DNA from: Cycas panzhihuaensis
Taxonomy: Eukaryota; Cycadophyta
Assembly (NCBI GenBank): GCA_023213395.1
Contig: CM041465.1
Location: 86,125,741-86,189,740 of the forward strand
Length of the DNA stretch: 64,000 nucleotides
Direction of reading: 5' to 3'
The notes below the pieces were generated by a model. That model saw nothing but the letters and a program-made list of their open reading frames with translations, searched no databases and was not told where the DNA came from. The translations under genes and the position numbers were made by a program. Of the stretch, positions 49,022 to 61,162 are shown in pieces (position 1 is the first letter of the stretch; each line of letters opens with the position of its first letter).

Positions 49022-51323
49022 ATGCGACGTTTCTTACGTCACTTGCGAGGTCTGCCGCCGTTGTTAGAAGACCCATTTCCTTGTTCCCTTCTGTTGTCGG
49101 ATCCCGATTCGACAATGGAAGGTTACCAGTCCGATTGGGATTACCACACCATGGTCTTGGGAACTCAAGAGTTTCCTGCGTCTGTTCTGGGATCCACCCA
49201 CGAGGGTGACGATCCTATCTATTATCCGGGTAACCCGTTTTACCCTTCTGACCTTCATCCTTCTGCTCATGCAGTAGAAGACTCGCCTCCTCACGAGACT
49301 TAACATCCTATTGGTGAATCTTATGAGGAATGCCCTGAGGGGTCCCTGACATTCGAGATCCCATCGACCTCGTATGGCTACGAGGATACCCTCCTGCCGA
49401 TGTGGTCGAAGCGCTCAGTGAGTACTTTCAAGTAACTCGCCATCAACCACGTCCTAGGTGGTTTGAGGAAGTTCTGCGCGGTGTAGTGCCTTCTTCATCT
49501 GCACCTATGTCTCTTACAACAAATGACCCTTCTTCCCCATGCACATTTGTCCCATGCCGTGTCTACACCGACTTCTAGGACAAGTGTTGTACCATCTATT
49601 CCTAGCCACGGTCCTGCTTCTTCAGGACCCGTTCGTGCGTGTCCTTTCCTCAACTTGGGGTTAGCATGCCATTCTTGAGTCAAACGAATGTGCCACCTTC
49701 AAACATGGTACATGCATTTCCTAGTAGGCCTTGAGGTCCTACTAATGCTGCTACTATCAACTATGTGGGACCCGCTCCTACATATGTCCAAAACCCATCT
49801 GGTGGTCCATCCCTTTACCTACCCTCGGGGTATGCATCTCAACCTTCGGGGCAGGGTAGGGGAAACCACCTTCTAGCTTATGGGGTGGACCCGTTACACC
49901 CATATGGGGTTACACCACCTACAGTTGGCCCATATGCGCAGAATCTGGTCCTGTACCCTTCGTTTCTGCCATCTAGCGCAACTCCTGTTGCCACGCCTTC
50001 GCAAGGGAGCATGCCTCCCTTCTAAGGTGTTTATCCGCAACCCCCCTTCTAGCAAGGGGCATTTCCCTAAGGAGGGATGGGTTTACCACCCTCATCCATT
50101 CCTGCTTCTTTATTGTCTGTCGATACTTTGGCCCATGTAAGAATACGTCCCTTCATGGACTACAGGTCAACGCCGCTATTCGTCAAGGTACTAAGGACTA
50201 ACCTGCCGCCTCACCCTCCTGAAGTTCCCAAATTTGACGGAACTTCATCGCAAGACCCAGCCGAGCACGTGCGTAGTTTCTATATGGCACGCATAGACTA
50301 CTGGGCTTACGACCACATTCTAATGAAGCTATTTTTCGATCCTTATAGGGTGATGCCCTTAAATGGTTTTACCATCTCCCTGCCCACTCCATTTTTTCAT
50401 TCTAGTAATTGGTGGATGAATTCGTCAACTATTTTAATGTAGCCCATCCATTCGAGAGCAGAATGAAAGCTCTCCTTTCACTTAAACAAGGTCACGATGA
50501 AATGAATCGTGACTTTGTGAGGTGATTCCATGATCTCCTTCACTCTACTAAGGCCACGTTGCCTGAGGAGTTGAAGCGAGATCTCTTCGTCAATGCACTT
50601 TGCCCTAAAATGCATGTGGAGGTCCTCAAAATGGGGGCAACCACATACGACTCTGCGATTATGAAGTGCTTGGCATTATAGGCTATTGAGATCCAAGCCA
50701 GACCTAAGAAACCTCTTAAGCCCTCATAATATCGTAAGGCACCTCCCCCAGCGAAGGAAACCAAACCTTTGCAACCTGCCATGTCTACCTCTCATCCTAT
50801 TGAGAGGACTTTAGACCCCCTTACTTCTGCTATATGCTCATTTGAGTGTACAATAAAGGAGCTTAAATTCCAATCCCCTTCATCGTTAACCTCCCATAAA
50901 CTAATTCAACAAGCTTCTGATGTCGTTCCCCCCAAAGGGGGTAACACCCAACTTTCTCAAGCAAGGAGAATCGATCCTCCCCTTGAGAAGAGGTGGTGTT
51001 CCATCCATGGGGAATGTTTCCATGATGATTCACATTGTTGGGTGCAACACCTATGTGATGCCCCACCAAGCGATTCGTCTCCTAGACGGGCATCGAGGCC
51101 CAATCTCAATCAACCCATCTATAGGGATCCGTTCCCTAAACATCAGGAGCGTGATCATAATGTTCAACAGAGAAACAACCGGAATCGGCATAGATCCCCC
51201 GATTCTCGCCCTTCACACGGTAGAGGGAAGGGTGTGCGAGGTTCATCCTTCTCTTCACGCTCCCCTGATCACCATGCTCCCTCACCTTCATGGTCCCATA
51301 ACAAGGGAAAGAAGATGATCTAG
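49022..51323 (+). pseudogene. gag of gypsy element 1
   Basis: Starts at the ATG at 49022 (MRRFLRHLRGLPPLLED), matching the gag start of element 2. The frame breaks near 49303 and again around 49390. The capsid-like Retrotrans_gag core lies at about 50200-50620: PKFDGTSSQDPAEHVRSF, then KQGHDEMNRDFVR. The zinc knuckle is at about 50996-51050 with spacing C-x2-H-x4-H-x4-C (CSIHGECFHDDSHC), followed by a basic Arg/Ser-rich tail. It would form the particle and package RNA. At least four stops or frameshifts. Confidence 0.75.
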
Positions 51324-52093
51324 ATGCTTGAGATCACTCCCCTCTATGCCTTGACCCAGTCTCAAGTCGCAAAAGAGGTAACTGGTGCCTCTGCGTCTAC
51401 GTTGCACCTTGATCCTCCTATGGAAGCTATTCCTCCAGAGATTCCTGCGCTTCCCAAGAGCATTCCCATCTACCTTGGTCACTTTGACTTTAGGAGAGCC
51501 CTTACCCAACCCACAAGGAGGGGTAGGCCTTTCTTCATAGTTGAAGAGCTTCTTACCGTGGCTGCCGGGATGTCTATCATGGATGTCTTGAGAAGTCACC
51601 CCGAGGAACGAATGCTCCTCTTGGAAGCCCTAGGATCGAATGATGCACCTGTTCACGCTTTGGGCACAACCTAAAGTTGTGAACCTGTCATCTCTTTCGA
51701 TCCTAGAGATCTTCCCCCGTCCAGTAGAAAGGAACGACAATGGAACTTCCCTTTCATGATTACCATCGATACTCCTGATTGTACATTGCGAAGAACCATT
51801 GTGGATAACAGTTCTTTTGTTAATGCCATGCCCTTGTGCGTCATGCAAGAGCTTGGCATTTCTGCCTTGGAACCTATTCCGTGGCAATGTCAGGGTTATG
51901 ATGGTAGCGGGAAGACTCCCTTAGGATATGTCTTGATACCTCTTACCCTCGAGGATAAGACTGTCCTTGCTGACATCGTTGTCCTCGATGTAGACGTCGA
52001 TTACAACCTCCTTTTGGGTCGACCATGGCTTGACCAAATGGGAGCCGTGTGTTCCACCTGTTGGGGGCAACTTAAGTTTGTCCATGATGGATA
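51324..52093 (+). pseudogene. Aspartic protease region of gypsy element 1
   Basis: The 51756-52094 ORF reads TIDTPDCTLRRTIVDNSSF, then YNLLLGRPWLDQMGAV (the retropepsin ILGRPWL-type block). The catalytic triad is D-N-S-S (GAT at 51804) where element 2 has D-N-G-S, so the glycine of the DxG motif is lost (GGT to AGT). It would cleave Gag-Pol. The upstream ORF 51324-51674 is linker with a conserved AAGMSIMDVLRSHPE block. Confidence 0.75.
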
Positions 52094-52199
52094 AATAAGA
52101 GTTGTCTCCTACGAGTGACCACTCGCAAAACAAACTAGGCCTTCTACTCAGGCGAGCCATGGCTATACGAAGGGAAGCAAACGCCCTTCTGATCATGCC

Positions 52200-53044
52200 T
52201 TGGCCTACTTGATTGATGTCCCTGATCCCTCTTACCACAAAGAAGATCCCATATCTTCTTCTTCCGATTTGACTTGCTTCACCTCAATCGGCGTCAGAAG
52301 CTATGGATACCTCGCCATGTTTGATGGCAATGGGTTCCATAGTGAGGATGAGGACCTTCCTCACTTGGTTTCCTTCCTTCACACTGGTGGGGGGTATTCT
52401 TCTAGTTCTAGGTCTCCTCCTAGGACCCCTTTTGTCATAGAGCCTGATCACTTTCACATGTCGCATGTCATCGTGCACATTGGTCATCAGGCTCGTAGCT
52501 CTTCCATTCCATCACCTTCCGCAGGTGATGGCATTGAGAGCTTCCCTCTTGCTTTTTACGAGAGATCTCTCCTTGACTCTCCCTTAGAGTCCCTTAGGGA
52601 TGTTGGGCAACTTACAGGCCATACCGGTCCTATCGCTCCCATGCCATCCTGTACCTCGTCCATTTGAAGTCAGGTTATCCATGGGGTGGACTACGTCGAG
52701 GACGACGAGGCTTTGCTGGAGCACTTAGCCGGCTCTGCGCCCAATTTACCTTCTGGTCACCACAAGCTTGGCCACCAAAAGGTCCTAGCAATTGGGTCCA
52801 CACTAGCTGACCTGATCCCTTCATCCATTTCCTCTCTTCCTATTGATCTTTCCCCCCTTTATTTCAAGGAGGGGAATGCTATGTGTATGGGGGCAACCCA
52901 AGATATAGTCCTCGTCTTGGGCAAGATCATTAAGGTAGGGGTGGAATGTACTCCTGATGAAGTGAGGGAATACTCCCTCCTGTTTCAGGAATTCCACGAT
53001 GTGTTCGCATGGGACTACTCTGACATGAAGGAAATTGACCCCTC
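52200..53044 (+). pseudogene. Protease-RT linker and truncated RT start, gypsy element 1
   Basis: Ser/Pro-rich linker (52200-52667), then 52686-53044 with LLFQEFHDVFAWDYSDMKEI, the familiar opening of plant gypsy RT, and DPSI. Immediately after, the sequence becomes LTR2, so the reading frame runs into LTR sequence (QLLGMDLRHID). Element 2 continues DPSIVTHNL at the same point. Confidence 0.78.
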
Positions 53045-55467
53045 TATTTCCCAGCTACTAGGAATGGACTTGAGACACATCGACCTAGATATGTTTAGGC
53101 ATACATTCTCACTTCTCCCTGCTCATGCTTGATTGAGATTATTTAGTGTAGACTACTTGACATATGCCTGCCTGCATGCATTGCTTCTTTGCTTGATCAT
53201 ATTGCATGTGCTTATAACACACTATCAGCCTATGACGACTCACAATGGGGGCATTCCTCGATGAATGCTACACCCCATATGGCGCACAGCCACCCACATC
53301 GTCTCTATGACCTTCTCGGGATGCTTCAACCAGTCATGTCTGCCCATATTACGACATTTTGCTCATGTTGCAGTCTCCTCCAAGTCTGATTAATCCCTTG
53401 GTTGAGACTCACTTTACTGTTTTGGCTACTTACCTATCATCTGGATGTTTCCCCCTGTTGTTTTAGGCTTAATTTACCCTTAATAACAGACCCAAAGCCT
53501 TTATTTCTGCTGTTTTTATTCTTTTTTTGTTACCGGCCCAGATCACAGAACTCAGTGGTACCACGGTCTTTGCCACGGTACCGCCAAGTTTGTTGTGGTA
53601 TGACTATTTAAATTTCAAAAAAGAAAACCATGCGATAGTTTCCGCTTTTTTCGCGGAACTACCGCGTGGCGCCTGTCGATTCGCATCACCCTGACATCCC
53701 AATGTTCACCTATAATGAACATGGGATAAAGGGGGATTTTCCTCCTCATTTTGGGATCTTTTTTCCATTTTTCTAACTTTTTACTCAAAATTTACATAGA
53801 AAGACATACACTATATTCATAGAAACCTGTCACAAAGGAGAAGACACTACTACAAGCTAGATTTTTAAGGACCATTGCTACGCCCCACAGCTTCCAACAG
53901 TAGGCTTCACATCTTCTTACAAGTGACCAAGGTTTCAAGGAAGATTTCTACCAAAAGCTCCTCAAAAGGACCAACTACCAAGGTTCCAAGCTTACAAAGA
54001 TATCTCCACACTTTACTCTTGCAAAAACCTGCCACTATTATTCACCATATGCTGGTTATTTCTACTATTTCCTATTAGCAAACTTATGTTTGGTTCTTCC
54101 CTAACAAGGTACTCTCTACTCTTACTTGCAATTTGTGTTGTTCTTGTTTCTTTTATGTTTTGGTGAATAAATTTCTAGTTTGTGTAGATTTATGTTGTTG
54201 CACTTAATTAGCACCACTTCCTTTTTCTTTTGAGACATTACTGTTTTCCCAAATCATCCCTCTCAACCCATTCTTAGTTGGCTATTGTAAAGGGATAACA
54301 TAAAGAGGATTTGAGGGAGGTAGGTGGGGTTCCGTCCCCATTGCTGCCCTTCTACCCAAGGGTTCCGTCCCTTATCCTTTTTCCCTTTGTCTTTAGTACC
54401 TTCCTAGGAATCGGGTTAAGGGAATTTGGGGAATCTAGTTTCAGAGCTAAAACCAGCGTTGGCAACCCATTGTCGCGCCGGTTCTAGAAATTCCATCCGT
54501 CAGTGTTGGGCCCTGCTTAAGCCCCAAACCTTTCCATTGATCTCTTCTTTTTTTACTATTTGCTGTCCTATGACCTTGTTGTGAGCCCGTTTCTCCTTTC
54601 TGAGTTATGTGGAGACTCTTTGTGGGTGAGTTAGCCATTCTGAGGCTATACTCTTTTCCTTTTTTTGGGTGTCACTTATGGTATACATTTGAGGGAGACT
54701 TTGTTACATATTATTACATATTGATGCTTAGCTTAGCTTTATATAGTTTCATTTTTGTTTAGCACATATACTCGATACCTTTGTGGCCCCTTTTCCGAGA
54801 GGGAGGTGCTCGCCTGACTTGCTTGCAGGGTCTTGCGTTAGTGGAGTTGCACGTAGAACGAAACCCATTGCAGGTCGGTTCTATGTTTAGTGTATTTCTT
54901 ACTATTTCACGTTTTTTGCTTCTTTTCTACTTTCTATTCTTTGCATGTTTAAGGGGAGGTAAGTTAGCCCCTCTTGACTACCATTAACTATCGCCGACTG
55001 GCATTGCATGCGCAAAGAGTGGAGCAGAAAAGAGCGCGAACTAAAGGGATGAGCATCACTCCACTCGGACGTCAGATCCAGGTACTCTTCTTATTCTCTA
55101 CGTATTTCTTTTACACCGCTGTCTTTTATGTACATGCTTGTGTAGTTAGGAACGTGTAAAGAATTAAAAAGGGAAAAAGGAATGTGTGTTTGCTTTATAT
55201 TATTTCATCCATCGGTTATCTTAGCATAGTTAGATTGTTTACATTGTGTTAGAGCCACCTGCGTTGTACCTTCTTTTTGCCTATGCCTAGACATATTTTA
55301 CTTGTCTTTCTGTTTTGTTGCCTTCTCATTTCCTTGAGAAGACACAACACGCCAGGTGCTTTCTCCTCTTCCCTTTTGCTTATAGGTTTCCATCCATACC
55401 CCAGCATTGGATGTTGGCCACCTCAATTCCTACTAAGTGTAGTGACCATCCCACAAATGCAATTCCA
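53045..55467 (+). repeat. Gypsy LTR2 (about 2.42 kb)
   Basis: Homologous to LTR1 throughout, ending ATTCCA one base before the PBS. Its first dinucleotide is TA rather than TG. The sequence just before it is truncated pol, with no PPT. Confidence 0.75.
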
Positions 55468-55468
55468 C

Positions 55469-55486
55469 TGGCGACTATACTGGGGA
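55469..55486 (+). promoter_or_regulatory. Primer-binding site of gypsy element 2
   Basis: TGGCGACTATACTGGGGA lies one base after the LTR2 end and fixes the LTR boundary for both copies. Confidence 0.65.
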
Positions 55487-55632
55487 CCTACTAGTAAGGG
55501 AGCTAGCTTCTGTCTCTTTCTGTTGGTCTTACTACCTCTTAGTAGCTTTATCCCTTTTATCCCTTTCATTGGGCAAACCTCAACGCATACCTTGCATTCT
55601 TCTTTCTCTTCTAACACATTAGAGAGTTTTAT

Positions 55633-57950
55633 ATGCGACGCTTCTCACATTACCTATGAGGTTTGCCCCCGTTGCTAGAAGATCCCACATATCGCCTCCT
55701 TCCATTATTGGATTATGATTCGACAATGGAAGGATATCCTTCAGATTGGGCATATCATGCCTTTGCTTCCGGAGCTCATGAGTTTCCCACATCTTTCCCA
55801 AGGTTCACCCAAGAGGGTGATGATTCTATCTACTATCCGGGTGATCAACAACGCCCACTTGATGTTCATCCCTCTACTCACAGAGTAGAGGGTTCGTCTT
55901 CTCTTGAGATTCATCACCCAGGTGGTGATTCTTATGAGGAGTGTCTTGAGGGGTCCACTTTGTTTGAGGTCCTATCCACCTCTTATGATTAGGTAGATAC
56001 CCTTCTCATTGATATGGTTGAATCACTCAACGAGTGCTTTCATGCTGCTCACCTTCAACCATATCCTAGGTGGTTTGAAGATGCCTTGCATGGTGGGGCA
56101 CCTTCCTCATCTGCGCCTGCCCCACTGTCTTCATCCACGTTTACACCTCCTACAATAAGTAACCCATTTGTTCCACCGCATCCATCCCGTTCAATCTTTA
56201 CATCTACTCTAGGGATGTCATTGTGCCTTCTGCTTCTCATCACGGTCCCAACTCTTCCGGGACCTCTCATGGTGTGGCTTTCTCCTAGCTTGGGGTTGGC
56301 ATGCCTCTCCCTAGCCAAGCAAATATGCCACCTTCAAATGTGATACACACATTTCCTGTTAGACCTAAGGGTCTTGTTTATACTTCTACTTCTAGTTATG
56401 TGGGATCTATTTTTACATGCGCCCAGACTCAGTTTAGTGGTCCTTCCCTTTACATACCCCCAGGCTATGCATCTCAGCCTTGGGGGCATGGTAAAGGGAA
56501 CCGTGTTCCTGTTTATGGGGTGGATCCTTTACATCCATATGGGGTCACGCCACCCACAGGCGGCCCATATAGATAGAACCTGATCCCTTACCCCTCGTTT
56601 CCACTATCTTGCATAGCTGCTTATGCTGTGCCTTTACAAGGAAGCCCAACTTCTTTTCAAGACACTTATCCTTAAGTCCCTTTTTAACAAGGGGAATTTC
56701 CTCAAGGAGGGATGGGTCTTCCACCCCCATCCATTCCTTATTCATTGCCTTCTTCATCTTTTATCGATCCTATGATCCAGATGGGGGCACATCTAGATTG
56801 ACACCCTTGTCTATTGAGGTGCTAAGGACCAACTTACTACCTCATCCCCCCGAAGTTTCCAAATTCAATGGAACTTCATCGCAAGATCCAGCAGAGCATG
56901 TCTGTAGTTTCTCTATGGCATGCATAGATTACTAGGCCTACAATCACATATTAATGAAACTATTTCCACAATCTCTTCAAGGCGATGCCCTCAAATGGTT
57001 CTATCACATACCTGCCCATTCTATCTTCTCATTCTAACAACTCATGGATGATTTCATCAACTATTTTGATATGGCTCGTCCATTTGAGAGTGGAATGAAA
57101 TCTCTTCTCTTGCTTAAGCAAGGTCACAATGAGATGAATTGTGACTTTGTGTAATGATTCCATGACCTCCTCCATTCCATCAAGGCTACTTTGCCTGAGG
57201 AATTAAAGATATATATCTTTGTCAACGCACTACGCCCTGAAGTCCATGTGGAAGTCCTTAAGATGAGGGCAACCGAATGTGACTCTACCATTACGAAGTG
57301 CTTGGCACTTAAAGCTAGTGAGATCTAGGCTAGACTCAAGAAGCCCCTTAAGCCCTCACAACAACGTGAGGCACCTCCCCCAACTAAAGAAACTAAACCT
57401 CAACAATCCACTAGGTCTTCTTCCCACTCAACTGAGAAGACCCTAGATCCACTTACCTCCTCCATACGTTCATTCCAACGTATGATGAAGGAACTTAAAC
57501 TTCAAGCTCCTTCGTCGCCCACATCCAACAAGCCTCCTAAGCCACTCCTCCCAAGGGCAGCAATACCTAATCCTCTCAGGCAAGGAAAACTAATTCTTCG
57601 CTTGAGAAGAAGTAGTGCTCTGTTCATGGAGAATGTTTCCATGACAATTCGTGTTGCCAGGTTCAACATCCTAGGGATGCCTCACAACACAACCCATATT
57701 CTAAATGGGCCTTAAGGCCTAACCTTAACCAACCAGTCCATAGAGATCCATTCTCCAAGCATGGGGAGTGTGATCGCAACTCTCAACCAAAGAACAATAG
57801 GAATCAGGGGAGATCTCTGAATCTACACCCTTCATAGGGTAAAGGGAAGGGCATACAGGGTTCGTCTTCTCCCTCGCATTCCCTAGATCGTCATACCCCT
57901 TCATCTTCATGATCCCGAAATAAGGGAAAGAAGGTAATCCAGATGCTTGA
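55633..57950 (+). pseudogene. gag of gypsy element 2
   Basis: Starts at the ATG at 55633 (MRRFSHYL, stop, GLPPLLED). N-terminal part 55663-55992 is shared with element 1. The capsid-like core at about 56800-57270 reads PEVSKFNGTSSQDPAEHV, ILMKLFPQSLQGDALKWFY and LPEELKIYIFVNALRPEV; this matches the Retrotrans_gag family better than element 1 because PQSLQGDALKWF is intact. A zinc knuckle (CSVHGECFHDNSCC) lies near 57612. Several stops. Confidence 0.75.
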
Positions 57951-58760
57951 GGCCACCTCTCTATATGCCTTGGTCTCAAGCTGCTAAAGAGGCAACTAAC
58001 ACCTCTTTGTCCGTTCCACATCCTGATCCTCTTCCAGAAACCTCCCTTCTGGAAGTCCCTTTACTTCCCAAGACCGTTCTCATTCATCCAAGTTACTATG
58101 ACTTCAGGAGAGCCCTTTCTCAACCTACGGTGAAGGGGAAGACCTTTTCTATTATCAATGATCTTTGTACTGTGCCTGCTGGGATGTCTATTATGGATGT
58201 CTTAAGAAGTTGTCCTAAATAGCGGACACTCCTTTTAGAAGCTTTAGGATTGAGTGACACGCCCATTCACACTTTGGGTATTGTCCAAGGTCATGATCCT
58301 GTCACTTTTTTCGATCCTAAAGACCTTCCTCCTGCTTGTGAAAGGGAGCGCTAGTAGAACTTCCCTTTCATCATTACTATCGATACACCTGATTGCACTT
58401 TGCGAAGGACCGTTGTTGACAATGGTTCTTTCATTAATGCCATGCCTTTACGTATCATATAAGAGCTTGGCATCTCTACCTTGGAACCTATTCCATGGTG
58501 ATGCCAAAGCTAAGACGGTAGTGAGAAGACTCTCTTAGGATCTATTTTAATCCCGCTTACCCTGGAGGACAAGACTATCATCACTAATATTGTAGTCCTC
58601 GATGTAGATGTTGACTACAATCTCCTTTTGGGTTGACCATAGCTCAATCAGATGGGAGCCGTGTGTTCAACCTATTAGGGGCAACTCAAGTTCATCCATG
58701 ATAGGCGAATGAGCATTGTTTCCTATGAATGCCCACCTACTAAACAATCCTATCAAACCA
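57951..58760 (+). pseudogene. Aspartic protease region of gypsy element 2
   Basis: The 57947-58222 ORF is the linker with AGMSIMDVLRSCPK. The protease follows: TIDTPDCTLRRTVVDNGSF with the catalytic D-N-G-S at 58418-58429, then the DYNLLLG block near 58614. Stops interrupt it at about 58219, 58353, 58461 and later. Unlike element 1 the catalytic motif is intact. Confidence 0.73.
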
Positions 58761-58765
58761 ACTAA

Positions 58766-59518
58766 GTGAGCCATGGTCATGTGAAGGGGGATAAAGGCCC
58801 TTCCACCTATGCCTCGGCTTGTTTTATCGGCATTCCTGATTCATCTCATTCTGAAGGAGATCCCACATCTTCTTCCTCGAGCCTTACCTGTTTCGCTCCT
58901 ATTGGTGTTATAAGCTATGGGTACCTTGCCATATTTAGTAATGACGAGTCCCATGGTGAGGACGAGGACCTTCCTCACCCTGTTTTCTTCCTTCATACTA
59001 GTAGGAGGCACTCTTCTTGTTTTAGGTCCCAACCTAGAACCCCTCTCATTTTGGAGACCGATCACCCCCTTGTATCATATGTTATTGCTTGCGTCGATCC
59101 ACCAATCCTTGAGTCTTCCTCTTCACCGCCCCCCGCGGGTGATGAATCTATGGAACTTCCTTTTGCCCCTTATGAGGGGCTCCTTCCTGACTCTTCCTTA
59201 GAGTCTTTTAGGGATGTTGGGCAGCCCGCCGACCACCATGGTCCTATCACTCCCACTTCCTCTTACACCTTGTCTATTTGAAGTAAGGTCATCCACGGGG
59301 TGGATTACTTTAAAGATGATGAGGCTCTACTTGAGCACTTAGTGGGCTCCACACCCAACCTTCCTTCTGGTCACCATAGACTTGGCCATCAGAAGGTCTT
59401 AGCGATTGGGTCCACTCTTGCCGACCCAATCCCATCTCCTGTTCCATCTCCTCTTGTTGACCTTATCCCCCTTCATTTCAAGGAGGGGAATACCATGTGC
59501 ATGGGGGTAACCTAGGAT
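58766..59518 (+). pseudogene. Protease-RT linker of gypsy element 2
   Basis: A Ser/Pro-rich region of about 250 codons with VISYGYLAIF and HGEDEDLPHPVFFLHTS. It lacks a recognised domain but is conserved with element 1 (52200-52880), which supports a real protein segment. It ends near FKEGNTMCMGVT just before RT. Confidence 0.6.
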
Positions 59519-59534
59519 ATAGTCCTCGCCCTAG

Positions 59535-60420
59535 GTAAGGTCATTAAGGTGGGGGCAGAATGCTCTCCTAATGAGGTGAGAGAATACTCCCTTTTATTTT
59601 AAGAGTTCTGAGATGTTTTTGCATGGGACTACTTTGAAATGAAGGGAATCGACCCCTCCATTGTCACCCACAACCTTACCACCATTCCTGACGCTCACCC
59701 CGTGTGCCAAAAACAACGCCCACTTCATCCTAAACTCTTAGTCGCTATCAAAATTGAGGTTGAGAAACTCCTAGATGTAGGACTCATTGCTTTTATTGAC
59801 TACCCTAAATGGGTGTCTAACATCATTCCCATGGCTAAAAAGAATGAGACCATCCAGATATGCATCGACTTCCATGACATCAACAACATGTGTCTTAAGG
59901 ATAATTTCCCACTCCCTTTTATTAATCAGATCATCGAATGAACCACTAATTTTAAAGTCATGTCCTTGATGGACAGCTTCTTTGGTTACAACCAAATTCA
60001 AATCTCTCTCGAAGATTGCCATAAGACGACCTTCACCACCTTGTGGGGTACCTTCTTTTACAAGGTGATGCCCTTCAGATTAAAAAATGCAGGTGCCACT
60101 TACCAAAAGATGATGCACTTCATCATTCACGACCTTATCAATAATACGTTGGAGGTCTTTATGGACGATATGATGGGTCTCTCGCGTGTTAGAGCCCATC
60201 ACCCCTTAGACTTGTGGGCCATCTTCACACGATGCTGCAAGTACTACATAAGTCTCAACCCACTCAAATGTGTATTTATCATCACTTCTGGAAAACTCCT
60301 TGGTTTCCTTGTGTCGAAATAAGGAATTTAAATCGACCCTGACAAGGTCAAGGTGATCCTTGACATACTGCCGCCTAGAACTCAATGACAGATTAAGTCA
60401 TTTCTGGGTAGGGTTGGATT
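59535..60420 (+). pseudogene. Reverse transcriptase of gypsy element 2
   Basis: From 59639: HPVCQKQRPLHPKLLVAIK, GLIAFIDYPKWVSNIIPMAK, ICIDFHDINNMCLKDNFPLP, stop, then SLMDSFFGYNQIQISLED, FYKVMPFRLKNAGATYQKMM and the catalytic F-M-D-D (60158-60169), then NPLKCVFIITSGKLLGFLVS. All gypsy RT blocks are present in order. F-M-D-D replaces the usual Y-V-D-D, but both aspartates remain. A few stops. Confidence 0.88.
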
Positions 60421-60433
60421 CCTTAGGCATTTC

Positions 60434-61093
60434 TTGGAAAACTTCATTGTGAATGCCAAACCTTTTACTAACCTATTAAAGAAGGGAGCCTCGTTTGTTT
60501 GGTCAGCTAAGGCCCAACAAGTTTACGAAAGACTTAAGGAAGCTCTTGCTTTCACTCTAACATTGGTACCTCCTCACTTTGATAGGTCTTTCATCCTATA
60601 TACCTCAGTGACCGATGAGTCCTTGGGTGCTATGCTATCCCAGGAGGATGATTTGAGAGTCAGAAAGGCTATTTACTTCATTAGCCGCACCCTCGTGGCT
60701 ACCGAGCTTAACTACTCTCTAGTCGAGAAGGAATGCCTCTCCTTAGTTCATACAACTGAGAAGTTTAGGCACTACTTGCTCGGAAACACTACCAAGGTGA
60801 TAGTTTCATCCGATCCCTTGCATTATTTACGTACCTGTTTTAACCTGACAGGTAGGGATGGTCATTGGGCCATCCTCCTTCAGGAATTTGATCTCCATAT
60901 CGTCAATAGAAAATCGAAGAAGAGGATGGTAGTGGTGGAACAACTTGCAGATGCCCCTGTCCCTAACTCGTTCAATGCCCCCGTTGATGACTCCCTTCCT
61001 AATGAGTCTATCTTGACTATTCAAGGCACTTCTTCCCATCCACTCATTGACAGTGAGTGGTATGGTGACATCGTGCGGTACCTTACTCAGTAG
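60434..61093 (+). pseudogene. Gypsy-type RNase H of element 2 (first RNase H)
   Basis: A 219-aa open stretch: RT connection (FTNLLKKGASFVWSAKAQQ), then the RNase H block LYTSVTDESLGAMLSQ, AIYFISRTLVATELNYSLVE, KECLSLVHTTEKFRHYL. This is the standard RNase H following RT in Ty3/gypsy pol. The expected first-motif Asp in this lineage often reads L-Y-V/I-S, here LYTSVTDES, suggesting weakened activity; that is a known trend where a second RNase H has been gained. Confidence 0.8.
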
Positions 61094-61162
61094 TAGTACT
61101 ACCCAGAAGCTAGTAACAAGGTCAGGTCACGCATTCAGGCCATTTCTAGGTAATACTTCCTT

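Larger units (their letters stand above)
46274..53044 (+). mobile_element. Ty3/gypsy element 1 (Tat-like), internal deletion
   Basis: LTR1 (46274-48849), PBS, gag, protease and the linker are present, but pol stops at the start of RT, where the sequence jumps straight into LTR2 at about 53045. Integrase, most of RT, RNase H, the 3' region and a PPT are all missing. LTR1 and LTR2 have diverged visibly (roughly 80-85% by eye), so this is old or made of two different insertions. Confidence 0.75.
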
